From positions 62,001 through 126,000 of the forward strand of contig NZ_FYEZ01000002.1 of NCBI RefSeq assembly GCF_900187395.1: DNA of 64,000 bases. Reading direction: 5' to 3'. The position numbers and the translations under genes are program-made. Shown here piece after piece: positions 45,098 through 53,546 of this stretch. This DNA is from Kytococcus aerolatus (GTDB lineage Bacteria > Actinomycetota > Actinomycetes > Actinomycetales > Dermatophilaceae). Every line of letters starts with the position of its first letter. Within the stretch, counting starts at the first letter, position 1. The notes below the pieces were generated by a model, which was not told the DNA's origin, made no database searches, and saw nothing but the letters and a program-made list of their open reading frames with translations.

Positions 45098-46252
45098 GTG
45101 CCCTATATCGACGACGCGCTGCTGGACGACCCGGACCACCTCGCGCGCTGCGACCGCCGCGGTGTGCTCCGCTCCCTGGCGACCGCCGGGGCCCAGGTGA
45201 GGCAGGCGGTCACCCTCGCCGACGAGGCCGGCATCGAGCGGATCGCCTCGGCCCACCGGCCCCGGGCGGTGGTCGTGGTGGCCTCCGGCGGCTCGGCCGT
45301 CGTCGGTGACGTGGTCTCCCTCCTCGTGGAGCAGGGCTCGCCGACGCCGGTGCACGCGCTGCAGGGAGGCCCGCTGCCGGCCTGGGTGGGGCCGCTCGAC
45401 CTGGTCGTCGCCCTCTCCCTCTCCGGGGCGGAGGCCGGCGCGGTGACCATCGCCCACGAGGCCGCGCGCCGGGGTGCGGCGGTCCTCACCGTCGGGGCCG
45501 CGGACAGCCCGCTGGCAGACGCCGCCCAGCGCGCCCGGGGCGTGCACGTGCCGGTCGGCCACGGCCCGGTCAGCTCCCGCACCGCGCTGTGGGGGCTGGT
45601 GTCCCCGGTGGCCGTCGCCCTGGGGCACGTCGGGCTCGTGCAGCCCGGAACGATCGCCTGGGAGGAGGTCGCCCGGGCCCTGGACCGGGTCGCCGAGGAG
45701 TGTCGCCCGGACTCGCCGGCCTTCGTGAACCCGGCCAAGGTGCACGCCCTGGCACTGGCCGAGACACTGCCCATGGTCCTCGCCGACGGGCCGGTCGCCG
45801 GGGTGGCCGCCCGCCGAGCCGGATCGATGCTGGCGCGCACGGCGCGGGTCCCCGCCACGGTGGGGGAGCTGCCCCACGCGGCCAGCGAGGTGGTCGCCTG
45901 CTTCGACGGGCCCCACGCCACCGGGGCGGGGTGGGAGGCCACCCGCGCCCCGGTGCCCGACGGTGGGCGGGACATCTTCGCCGACCCCTTCCTGGACGCC
46001 CCCGCCCAGATCCCACTGGGCCTGTGGGTCCTGGGGGCCGGTGGGCTGAGCCCGATGGCGCAGCGGGTCAGCACGGTCGCCCAGCGGGCCGGGGTGCGGC
46101 TCGTGGACACACTCGTGGAGGAGGCGGCCCCTCTGGAGGAGCTGGCGCGTCTCGTCGCGCGGGTGGACTTCACCGCGACCTGGCTGGCGATCGGCCTGGG
46201 GCTCGACCCCGGCGTCTCGCCCCACCTGGCCGAGCTGCGGGAGAGCGACTGA
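45098..46252 (+). CDS. SIS domain protein (phosphoglucose/phosphomannose isomerase-like)
   Basis: The 384-residue protein has two sugar-isomerase-type halves: VVVVASGGSAVVGDVVSLL and LVVALSLSGAEAGAVTIAHEAARRG. Later come PLGLWVLG and the C-terminal DTLVEEAAPLEELARLVARVDFTATWLAI of the bifunctional PGI/PMI family. It matches the partner downstream of manB in mycobacteria (Rv3256c). Only part of the sugar-phosphate residues are recognisable, so isomerase activity is not assured. The GTG start has GAGGAGG about 5 nt upstream. Confidence 0.85.
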   Translation: MPYIDDALLDDPDHLARCDRRGVLRSLATAGAQVRQAVTLADEAGIERIASAHRPRAVVVVASGGSAVVGDVVSLLVEQGSPTPVHALQGGPLPAWVGPLDLVVALSLSGAEAGAVTIAHEAARRGAAVLTVGAADSPLADAAQRARGVHVPVGHGPVSSRTALWGLVSPVAVALGHVGLVQPGTIAWEEVARALDRVAEECRPDSPAFVNPAKVHALALAETLPMVLADGPVAGVAARRAGSMLARTARVPATVGELPHAASEVVACFDGPHATGAGWEATRAPVPDGGRDIFADPFLDAPAQIPLGLWVLGAGGLSPMAQRVSTVAQRAGVRLVDTLVEEAAPLEELARLVARVDFTATWLAIGLGLDPGVSPHLAELRESD

Positions 46253-46287
46253 CCCCGGGGCCGGGCCGTCCCGCCTAGGGTGGGCCC

Positions 46288-47697
46288 ATGCGCACTGAGC
46301 ACTACGACGTCGTCGTCATCGGGTCCGGATCCGGCAACTCCCTCCCCGGGGAGGAGTTCGCGGACCTGCGGGTGGCCGTGGTGGAGGCCGGTGTCTTCGG
46401 GGGAACGTGCCTGAACAACGGCTGCATCCCCACCAAGATGTTCGTCTGGACCGCCGAGACGGCGAACCGGGTGCGGGAGGTGGAGCAGTTCGGCCTCTCC
46501 GCCGAGCTCACCGACGTGCGCTGGACGGAGATCCGGGACCGGGTCTTCCACCGCATCGATCCGATCAGCGAGGGGGGCGCTCGCTACCGGCGCGAGGCCG
46601 AGGGGACGGATCTCTACGAGGGCTGGGCCCGCTTCACCGGGGAGCGGCAGCTGGACGTGGCGCTCCACGAGGGCGGGACGGTGCGCCTCACCGCCGACCA
46701 GGTCGTCATCGCCACCGGCTCGGCGCCCACCGTGCCCGACGCCCTCGCGCCCCTGATGGGCACGGTCGGTCACACGAACCGCACCATCATGCGCCTGGAG
46801 AAGCTCCCGGCGCGGATGACGATCGTCGGCGGGGGCGTCGTGGCGGTGGAGTTCGCCCACGTCTTCAGCGGTCTGGGTGTCGAGGTGACCCTCGTGGTCC
46901 GCGGCGAGCGCCTCCTGCGCGACCTCGACGAGGAGCTCTCCCTGGCCTTCACCGCCCTAGCCCGCAAGCGCTGGGACGTGCGCACCGGCACCGAGGTGAC
47001 CGGTGCCGAGGTCGTCGGTGCAGGGACCGGGGCCCACCTCACCCTCGACGACGGGGAGACCCTGGAGACCGAGGTGGTCCTGGTGGCCACCGGGCGGCGC
47101 CCCGCCACCGACGGTCTCGACGCCGATGCCGCCGGGGTGCGGGTGGACGAGCAGGGCTTCGTGGAGTGCGACGAGCACGGGCGGACCTCGGCCGAGGGGG
47201 TCTGGACCCTCGGCGACGTCTGCGACCCGACGATGCTCAAGCACGTGGCCAACGCGCAGGCCCGAGTGGTCTTCCACAACCTGGTGCACCCCGAGGAGCT
47301 GCAGTCCTTCCCGACCGTCCCGGTCGTGGCCGGGGTGTTCAGCACCCCGGAGATCGGCACCGTGGGGCTCACCGAGGCGCAGGCCCGGGAGGCCGGCCAC
47401 GAGGTGGTCACCCACACCCAGGAGTACGCGGCGGTGGCCTACGGGTGGGCGATGGAGGACCACACCGGGCGCTGCCGAGTCATCGCCGACGCCGACACCG
47501 GGCAGGTGCTGGGCGGCTGGGTGATGGGCCACCAGGCCGCCATCCTCGTGAACCTCCTCGGGGAGGCCGTGATCTCCCAGGAGCCGGCGCACGAGTGGGC
47601 CCGCGGGCGCTACTGGCCGCACCCGGCCCTGTCCGAGGTGGTGGAGAACGCCCTGCTCGGCCTGCCGGCGCCCCGTGGCACCGCCGCCGGACGCTGA
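46288..47697 (+). CDS. mtr: Mycothione reductase
   Basis: The 469-residue flavoprotein reduces oxidised mycothiol with NADPH. The redox disulfide GGTCLNNGCIPTKMFV is intact. The NADPH domain has MTIVGGGVVAVEFAHVFSGLG, and a FAD motif lies at VWTLGDVCDPTMLKHVAN. The C-terminal YWPHPALSEVVENALLGL replaces the glutathione-reductase His-Glu interface in the way specific to mycothione reductases. This is direct evidence that the host makes mycothiol. TAGGGT ends 6 nt before the ATG. Confidence 0.94.
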   Translation: MRTEHYDVVVIGSGSGNSLPGEEFADLRVAVVEAGVFGGTCLNNGCIPTKMFVWTAETANRVREVEQFGLSAELTDVRWTEIRDRVFHRIDPISEGGARYRREAEGTDLYEGWARFTGERQLDVALHEGGTVRLTADQVVIATGSAPTVPDALAPLMGTVGHTNRTIMRLEKLPARMTIVGGGVVAVEFAHVFSGLGVEVTLVVRGERLLRDLDEELSLAFTALARKRWDVRTGTEVTGAEVVGAGTGAHLTLDDGETLETEVVLVATGRRPATDGLDADAAGVRVDEQGFVECDEHGRTSAEGVWTLGDVCDPTMLKHVANAQARVVFHNLVHPEELQSFPTVPVVAGVFSTPEIGTVGLTEAQAREAGHEVVTHTQEYAAVAYGWAMEDHTGRCRVIADADTGQVLGGWVMGHQAAILVNLLGEAVISQEPAHEWARGRYWPHPALSEVVENALLGLPAPRGTAAGR

Positions 47698-47721
47698 TCC
47701 CGCGCGGTTACCATGTGAGGC

Positions 47722-48432
47722 ATGTCTCCCACCCGTCCCGAGGCGCCCACGAACGGGCACGTCCTGGTCGTCGACGACGACACCGCGCTGGCCGAGATGC
47801 TCGGCATCGTGCTCGCGCAGGAGGGGTGGAAGGTCACCACCTGCGCGCACGGTGACGAGGCGCTCTCCGTCTTCCGCCAGTCCCAGCCCGACGTCGTCCT
47901 GCTGGACGTCATGCTGCCCGGACGCAACGGCATGGTGGTGTGCCGCGAGATCCGGCAGGAGGCCGGCGCCCCGATCATCATGCTCACGGCGCGGACCGAC
48001 ACTCAGGACGTCGTGACCGGCCTCGAGGCGGGCGCGGACGACTACGTGCAGAAGCCCTTCCGGCCGCAGGAGCTCATCGCTCGGGTCCGGGCCGCCATGC
48101 GGCGCGCGACGAGCCCGCAGCAGTCAGCCCTCCGGGTGGGGGACCTGGTCATCGACGTCGCGAGTCACACCGTCGCCCGGGGGGACCAGCAGATCTCCCT
48201 GACCCCGTTGGAGTTCGACCTCCTGGTGGCGCTGGCCCGCCGGCCGATGCAGGTCTTCACCCGGGAGCGCCTCCTGGAGGAGGTCTGGGGCTACCAGCAC
48301 GCGGGCGACACCCGCCTGGTCAACGTCCACGTGCAGCGGCTGCGCGCCAAGATCGAGCCCGACCCCGAGGACCCCGTCATCGTGCAGACCGTGCGCGGCG
48401 TGGGATACCGGGCCGGCGCGCCCGACGCGTGA
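47722..48432 (+). CDS. mtrA: Response regulator MtrA
   Basis: The 236-residue OmpR-type regulator has receiver acidic VVDDDTALAEML, phosphoacceptor in VVLLDVMLPGRNGM, Lys in VQKPFRPQEL, and the winged helix LTPLEFDLLVALARRPMQV, with recognition helix DTRLVNVHVQRLRAKIEPDP. MtrA links cell division, envelope and replication in actinobacteria. TACCAT ends 7 nt before the ATG. mtrB follows 15 bp later. Confidence 0.96.
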   Translation: MSPTRPEAPTNGHVLVVDDDTALAEMLGIVLAQEGWKVTTCAHGDEALSVFRQSQPDVVLLDVMLPGRNGMVVCREIRQEAGAPIIMLTARTDTQDVVTGLEAGADDYVQKPFRPQELIARVRAAMRRATSPQQSALRVGDLVIDVASHTVARGDQQISLTPLEFDLLVALARRPMQVFTRERLLEEVWGYQHAGDTRLVNVHVQRLRAKIEPDPEDPVIVQTVRGVGYRAGAPDA

Positions 48433-48447
48433 TCCGCGGCGCCTGAG

Positions 48448-50061
48448 GTGGCCTTCAGCGGCCTGCAGCGGGGACTGACCGCCCCGGTCCGGGGGTGGCG
48501 GCGCTCGCTACGCTTCCGCACGGTGGTGATGAGCATCCTGCTCACCACCCTGCTCTCGGTGGTGCTGGGCGTGACCCTGTACCAGAACATCGGCGAACGT
48601 CTTCTGCGGCAGCGGGTCGACCTGGCGGTCGCCGAGTCCTCGCTGGCGGTGGGCCGCGGTCAGGCGCAGTTCGACGCGCTGGAGCGCTCGGACGCGAGCA
48701 CGCTCTACGCCACCGCCACCGACGTGGTCCGGGAGTCCTCCTCGCCGGGAGAGGACCTCAGCCGGCGGGTGGCGCTGGTCCGCTCGCTGGAGAACACCGA
48801 GGGCCTGGCCCCGGTGGAGCGGCCCTACGCGGACGTCAACCAGGCCCCGCACGCCCTGCGCGCAGCGCTGCAGGAGGACCCGGAGCACCTCCAGTCGATG
48901 GTGACCACCGCCCACGACCCCGACGGGGGGATGAGCCCCGTCGTGCTCGTCGGGGCACGGGTGGAGATCCCCGGGGTGGGGCCGCACGACATGCTCTTCT
49001 TCCACTCCCTGGGGGCCGAGCAGCGGACCCTCGACATCGTGCGCTCGTCCTTCGCCCTCGGTGGTCTGGGACTCACCCTCATCGCCGGTCTGGTGACCAT
49101 GGTGATCACCCACGCCGTGCTCGACCCGCTCAGCCGGGTCTCGACGACGGCCCGGGAGATCGCGGCGGGCCAGCTGGGGCGGCGGACCGGGATGAGGGGG
49201 CACGACGAGCTGGCCCGGCTGGGGCGGGCGGTGGACACGATGGCCGACGTCACCGAGCGACAGATCGTGGAGCTGCAGGACCTCTCCCAGCTGCAGCAGC
49301 GCTTCGTGAGCGACGTGAGCCACGAGCTGCGCACCCCGCTCACCACCATCCGGATGGCCGCCGAGGTGCTCCACATGCAGCGGGACGACTTCTCCTCGGC
49401 GAGCGCCCGGTCGGCGGAGCTGCTGCACGGGGAGGTCGAGCGCTTCGAGCAGCTGCTGGGGGACCTGCTGGAGATCTCCCGGCAGGACGCCGGCCAGGTC
49501 GAGCTCCACCGGGAACCGGTGGACCTGGCCGACCTGGCGACCCGGGTGGTGGACGGCTGCCGACCGCTGGCCGGGCAGAACGGGGTGGAGCTGCGGATGG
49601 ACCTGCCCACCGACCCGGCGGAGTCCACGGCCGAGGTGGAGGGGCGCCGGGTGGAGCGCATCCTGCGCAACCTGGTGACGAATGCCATCGACCACGCCGA
49701 GGGGCAGCCGGTGGTCATCCGGGTGGTGGGGGACGCCGACGGCGTGGCGGTGGCCGTGGCGGACTCCGGCATCGGCCTGACCCCGGAGCAGCGGGAGCGC
49801 GTCTTCGACCGCTTCTGGCGCGCGGACCCGGCCCGCACCCGCAGTGCCGGGGGCACCGGGCTGGGGTTGAGCATCTGCGAGGCCGACGCCCGGGAGCACG
49901 GCGGCTGGTTGCAGGTGCAGTCCGAACCCGGGGAGGGGGCCGTCTTCCGGCTCTCCCTGCCGCGGCGGGCGGGGGAGCGGCTCATCGCCTCGGCGCTGCC
50001 GCTGCCGGCCCCCCACCCCGGTGACGACGAGGCCGCCCGACGAGTCGAGGAGAAACGATGA
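48448..50061 (+). CDS. mtrB: Sensor histidine kinase MtrB
   Basis: The 537-residue kinase has transmembrane helices near residues 25-45 and 200-225 flanking a roughly 155-residue extracytoplasmic domain. A HAMP segment follows, then H-box FVSDVSHELRTPLTTIRMA, N-box RNLVTNAIDHAEG, ADSGIGLTPEQRERVFDRF and GGTGLGLSICEA. It pairs with MtrA; LpqB, encoded next with an ATGA overlap, is its accessory lipoprotein. GTG start after a short gap. Confidence 0.96.
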   Translation: MAFSGLQRGLTAPVRGWRRSLRFRTVVMSILLTTLLSVVLGVTLYQNIGERLLRQRVDLAVAESSLAVGRGQAQFDALERSDASTLYATATDVVRESSSPGEDLSRRVALVRSLENTEGLAPVERPYADVNQAPHALRAALQEDPEHLQSMVTTAHDPDGGMSPVVLVGARVEIPGVGPHDMLFFHSLGAEQRTLDIVRSSFALGGLGLTLIAGLVTMVITHAVLDPLSRVSTTAREIAAGQLGRRTGMRGHDELARLGRAVDTMADVTERQIVELQDLSQLQQRFVSDVSHELRTPLTTIRMAAEVLHMQRDDFSSASARSAELLHGEVERFEQLLGDLLEISRQDAGQVELHREPVDLADLATRVVDGCRPLAGQNGVELRMDLPTDPAESTAEVEGRRVERILRNLVTNAIDHAEGQPVVIRVVGDADGVAVAVADSGIGLTPEQRERVFDRFWRADPARTRSAGGTGLGLSICEADAREHGGWLQVQSEPGEGAVFRLSLPRRAGERLIASALPLPAPHPGDDEAARRVEEKR

Positions 50062-51800
50062 GGATGCGCAACCGTGCCGGGACCGCCCTGCTGGTGGTCT
50101 CGATGGGCCTGGCTGGGTGCGGCGCCTTCCCCGAGGAGTCGGCTGTCGAGCAGGGGCCCGCCCTGGACGACTCGCCGCGGCAGGACGTCAGCGTGGAGGT
50201 CGACCCACCCCAGCCCGATGCCTCGGCCGAGGAGGTCGTGGCCGGTTTCCTCCGGGCGGGACTGAGCAACGAGGGCGGCTACCAGGTCGCCCGGAAGTAC
50301 CTCACCGGTCAGGCCGCGGCGCAGTGGGACCCCACCGACGGGGTCGTCGTGCACGCGGGCGGCGACGGCCTGGGGGTGGTGGAGGTCTCCGGGGGATCGG
50401 TCCGGATCGACACGCAGACCCTGGGCCGGGTCGACCCCTCCGGGAGGCTCGATCCGGCCCGGGCGGAGGACAACGACTCGTTCACCCTCGAGGTGGAGCG
50501 GGTGGACGGGCAGTGGCGCATCGCGCGGATCCCCGAGGGACTCGGCGTGGTGGTCTCGCAGGCCGACTTCCAGCGGCTCTACCGGGACGTCGACGTCCAC
50601 TGGGGGACCGTGGGGCGGCGGCAGCTGGTGCCGGACAAGCGCTGGGTGCGGGACGGTGAGGGCCTGGCGAGCGCCCTGGCCCGGTTGCAGACGGCACAGG
50701 TTCCCGAGGAGCTCGACGGTGTCCTGCAGACGGGGGTCCACCCGTCCACCTGGTTGGAGACGGCCACCGTCCCCGTCGTGGACGGGGTGGCCACGGTGCG
50801 CCTGAGCCGGGCGATGACGGAGCAGGACGCCGCCCGGCGCGACCTGGCCGCGGCCCAGTTCATGGCCACCCTGCGTCAGGCGCCGGGGGTCGACGCGGTC
50901 TCGCTGGAGGCCGACGGCCGGCCACTGGAGACGAGCGCGACCGGGGCCGAGCACGTCACCTCTCCCCGGGCCGTGGACTACTCGCTGGCGGACGCCGAGG
51001 TACCGCACCTGCTGCTGCACCAGCGGCAGTCGTTGGTCGCGGTGGACCCCCGCTCCACCGAGCTGGAGGAGGCCCCGACCTCGGCCACCTCGGACCTGCC
51101 GCCCATCCCGGCGAGCTGGGAGCGGCTCGCCGCCAGCCGGTCGCTGGACGTCGTGGCCGGGGTGGACCAGCGCCAGCTGGCGATCTGGAACCGGGGCGTC
51201 ATCACCACCCGGACCCTCGACGGTGCGCTGGCGACGCCGTCGACGGATCCCTTCGGGTTCGTGTGGACCGTCCGCGCCTACCAAGGGGGAGGGGAGGTGC
51301 TGCTGCTGGACACCGCGGACCCCATGGCCGAGCCGCAGGTCGTCGAGCACGACTGGGACACCGCGGCGGAGGTGGCGGAGGTGCGGCTGAGCCCGGAGGG
51401 AGCCCGTGCGCTGGTGGTGCTGCGCGAGGGGGACACCGAACGGATCGCCCTGGCGGGGGTCGAGCGCTCGGCGGACGGCACCCCCCGTCGCCTGGGCTCC
51501 CTCCGGGCGCTCCTGCCGGACGTGCAGGCCGTGGAGGATCTCGCCTGGGCCGACGCCGACAGCCTGGTGGTCCTCGGGGCGCCGCGGCAGGACGGCACGC
51601 AGCAGGTCTGGTCCACGGACATCGGGGGCTGGCCGCAGGATGAGGGAACGGTCGATCACGCCGCGGCGATCGCCGCCTACCCGGAAGAGCGGGGGGACGG
51701 GATCCTCGTGCGCACCCGCGGTGGGCGGGTGCTCAGCAAGGCGGGGGCGAGCTGGTTCGTGGCGAACGTGGCCAGCGACGTCGTCGTGCCCGGTCGCTGA
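50058..51800 (+). CDS. lpqB: MtrAB-associated lipoprotein LpqB
   Basis: The 580-residue lipoprotein has a signal peptide with lipobox GLAGC (lipidated Cys21). A GerMN-type domain (around residues 220-320, with VDGVATVRLSRAMTEQD) precedes a C-terminal beta-propeller-like region rich in Trp/Asp/Gly repeats. LpqB interacts with MtrB outside the membrane and modulates signalling. The start overlaps the mtrB stop (ATGA). Confidence 0.94.
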   Translation: MRMRNRAGTALLVVSMGLAGCGAFPEESAVEQGPALDDSPRQDVSVEVDPPQPDASAEEVVAGFLRAGLSNEGGYQVARKYLTGQAAAQWDPTDGVVVHAGGDGLGVVEVSGGSVRIDTQTLGRVDPSGRLDPARAEDNDSFTLEVERVDGQWRIARIPEGLGVVVSQADFQRLYRDVDVHWGTVGRRQLVPDKRWVRDGEGLASALARLQTAQVPEELDGVLQTGVHPSTWLETATVPVVDGVATVRLSRAMTEQDAARRDLAAAQFMATLRQAPGVDAVSLEADGRPLETSATGAEHVTSPRAVDYSLADAEVPHLLLHQRQSLVAVDPRSTELEEAPTSATSDLPPIPASWERLAASRSLDVVAGVDQRQLAIWNRGVITTRTLDGALATPSTDPFGFVWTVRAYQGGGEVLLLDTADPMAEPQVVEHDWDTAAEVAEVRLSPEGARALVVLREGDTERIALAGVERSADGTPRRLGSLRALLPDVQAVEDLAWADADSLVVLGAPRQDGTQQVWSTDIGGWPQDEGTVDHAAAIAAYPEERGDGILVRTRGGRVLSKAGASWFVANVASDVVVPGR

Positions 51801-51894
51801 GCTCGGTGACCCGCTCGTCCCCAGGCCCCGGCCGGCCGGGGCGCGGAGGGCCCCGGAGGTGGGCTTCGCTGGCCCCGTGGGTGATGGAGCGGGA

Positions 51895-52545
51895 GTGCGC
51901 GGGTGGCGGGCCCTGGCGGACCTGGCCCTGCCCCTGACCTGCGCCGGGTGCGGCGGGCCGGGCAGCCGGTGGTGCCCGGGGTGCGCCGACCTGCTGGCCC
52001 GGGAGCTGCTGCCAGGCGTCGTGACCGGGCGGCTCGAGGGAGTGCCGGTGCTCGCGGCGGGGGACCACACCGGAGCCCTGCGACGGCTGGTCACCGCGTA
52101 CAAGGACGGCGAACGACGCGACCTGCGCCCGCTCGTGGCCCGGGTCCTGGTCCGGCCGCTCACGGTGGCCGTCGGGCCGCGGGAGGGGGTGCCCCTCGTC
52201 GTCGCCCCCTCCCGCGGCGCCACCCGCCGGCAGCGGGGCGACTCCCCGGTGGCTGATGCGGTGCGGGCCGCCACCCGGCTGCTCCCCGGGACGCGCTCGT
52301 CGGTGGCCGACGTGCTGCGGGTCTCCGGCGCGGTCCGGGACCAGACCGGGCTCGGACGTGCCGCCCGTGCCGCCAACCTGGCCGGGCGGGTGCGGGTCCG
52401 TCCGGGGTGGGAGCCACCGGCGGGCCCGGTGTGGCTCGTGGACGACGTGGTGACCACGGGGGCGACGGCCACTGCCTCGGTGGAGGCCCTGCGGGCGGTG
52501 GGCTGCACGGTGGCCGGTGTGGTGAGCGCGACGCGCGTCCTCTGA
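51895..52545 (+). CDS. ComF family phosphoribosyltransferase-like protein
   Basis: The roughly 216-residue protein has an N-terminal zinc ribbon (LTCAGCGGPGSRWCPGCADLL) and a PRTase fold with VWLVDDVVTTGATATA (PRPP loop). This is the ComF/GntX family, implicated in DNA uptake in other bacteria but of unclear function in actinobacteria. Start codons in this GTG-rich frame are ambiguous; the GTG of VRGWRALADL has GGAG 5 nt upstream, and earlier GTGs (51859, 51877) lack a good ribosome site. Order lpqB-comF-hpf-secA is as in mycobacteria. Confidence 0.85.
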   Translation: MRGWRALADLALPLTCAGCGGPGSRWCPGCADLLARELLPGVVTGRLEGVPVLAAGDHTGALRRLVTAYKDGERRDLRPLVARVLVRPLTVAVGPREGVPLVVAPSRGATRRQRGDSPVADAVRAATRLLPGTRSSVADVLRVSGAVRDQTGLGRAARAANLAGRVRVRPGWEPPAGPVWLVDDVVTTGATATASVEALRAVGCTVAGVVSATRVL

Positions 52546-52581
52546 GGTTGCCCCGGGCCCGATCGGAAGGGGAGCCGACCC

Positions 52582-52610
52582 TTGTGGGGCGGGGTGTTCG
52601 GGCGTATCGT
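52582..52610 (+). promoter_or_regulatory. Promoter of the hpf leader
   Basis: TTGTGG (52582-52587), 17 bp, TATCGT (52605-52610). The -10 ends 6 nt before the ATG of a 14-codon ORF, so transcription probably begins at that ATG about 110 nt upstream of hpf. Confidence 0.55.
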
Positions 52611-52616
52611 CGGGTC

Positions 52617-52661
52617 ATGGAGCCCCGAGTTCGAGGGGGTGGTCCTCTGGAGCGGCGCTGA
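52617..52661 (+). CDS. Possible leaderless 14-residue upstream ORF in the hpf leader
   Basis: ATG to TGA encodes MEPRVRGGGPLERR. The ATG is preceded at exactly 6 nt by TATCGT, the same geometry as in about 20 neighbouring genes. The peptide is basic and Gly-rich and has no recognisable domain. It ends 65 nt before the hpf ATG, so it could regulate hpf through ribosome activity on the leader. It could equally be a chance ORF. Confidence 0.4.
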   Translation: MEPRVRGGGPLERR

Positions 52662-52726
52662 GCCCCGCAGACCACCCGTACCGGGCCGCCCGAGTGGAGC
52701 GGCCCCGACTCCTTGGGGAGGAAACC

Positions 52727-53455
52727 ATGCAGGTCACCGTCACCGGACGCAAGACCGAGATCACCGACCGATTCCGCGACAAGCTCGACGAGAAGCTGGA
52801 GCGGGTCGCCGCCATCGCACCCTCCGTCGACCGCTGCGAGATCGTGTGGAGCCACGAGCCCAACCCGCGGCGGGCCGAGGGCAGCGAGCGGCTGGAGATC
52901 ACCTGCTTCGACCGCCGGACCGTCGTGCGGGCCGAGGCGACCGCGGACCGGGAGTACGAGGCGCTCGACGCCGTGGTGGACAAGCTCAGCGAGCGGCTGC
53001 GTCGCCTGCACGACCGGCGCAAGGTCCACAAGGGGCGCCCGAAGGCCTCCGTGGCCGAGGCGACCGCGCCCCTGGAGCCCGTGGAGCCGGGCGGGTCGCT
53101 CGTCGAGGAGGCCCAGCGCCGGCAGCGCGAGGCCGAGCTGGTGGAGCAGGGCGTGGACCTGGAGATGCTCGCCTCCGACCCGGTGATCGCCGGGATGGGA
53201 GGCGACGCGAACTGCCCGATCAGCGTCCGCACGAAGGTCCACGAGGCCCAGCCGATGGCGCTCGACGAGGCGCTGGCCCGGATGGAGCTCGTGGGTCACG
53301 ACTTCTTCCTCTTCGTGGACTCCGGGACCGGCCAGCCGTCGGTGGTCTACCGGCGCCGGGGGTGGAGCTACGGCGTGATCCGGCTCGACATGCAGACGGA
53401 CGTGAGCCCGGAGGTCGAGGGAGCGGCGGAGCCCGCGGCCCGGGCGGCCGGCTGA
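52727..53455 (+). CDS. hpf: Ribosome hibernation-promoting factor, long form
   Basis: The 242-residue protein has an N-terminal S30AE/YfiA domain (MQVTVTGRKTEITDRFRDKLDEKL, residues 1-100), a charged linker and a C-terminal dimerisation domain (QPMALDEALARMELVGHDFFLFVD...VVYRRRGWSYGVIRL). Long HPF dimerises 70S ribosomes into 100S particles in stationary phase. ATG has GGGGAGG about 5 nt upstream. A long leader containing a small ORF precedes it. Confidence 0.95.
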   Translation: MQVTVTGRKTEITDRFRDKLDEKLERVAAIAPSVDRCEIVWSHEPNPRRAEGSERLEITCFDRRTVVRAEATADREYEALDAVVDKLSERLRRLHDRRKVHKGRPKASVAEATAPLEPVEPGGSLVEEAQRRQREAELVEQGVDLEMLASDPVIAGMGGDANCPISVRTKVHEAQPMALDEALARMELVGHDFFLFVDSGTGQPSVVYRRRGWSYGVIRLDMQTDVSPEVEGAAEPAARAAG

Positions 53456-53504
53456 GCGGGTCGACGACCCCGCCGTGGGCGTGACCCGGCGGGACCACCT
53501 GTCC

Positions 53505-53546
53505 GGTGAGGGGCACCCGGTCTACCGTGACCGGGTGCCCCTCACC
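53505..53546. promoter_or_regulatory. 18-bp perfect inverted repeat with the YcaQ-gene -10 in its loop
   Basis: Arms 53505-53522 and 53529-53546 are exact complements around the 6-nt loop TACCGT. The loop is itself a -10 element 6 nt from the GTG start of the next gene; the right arm contains that start codon. It could act as terminator of hpf, as an operator, or both. Confidence 0.7.
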
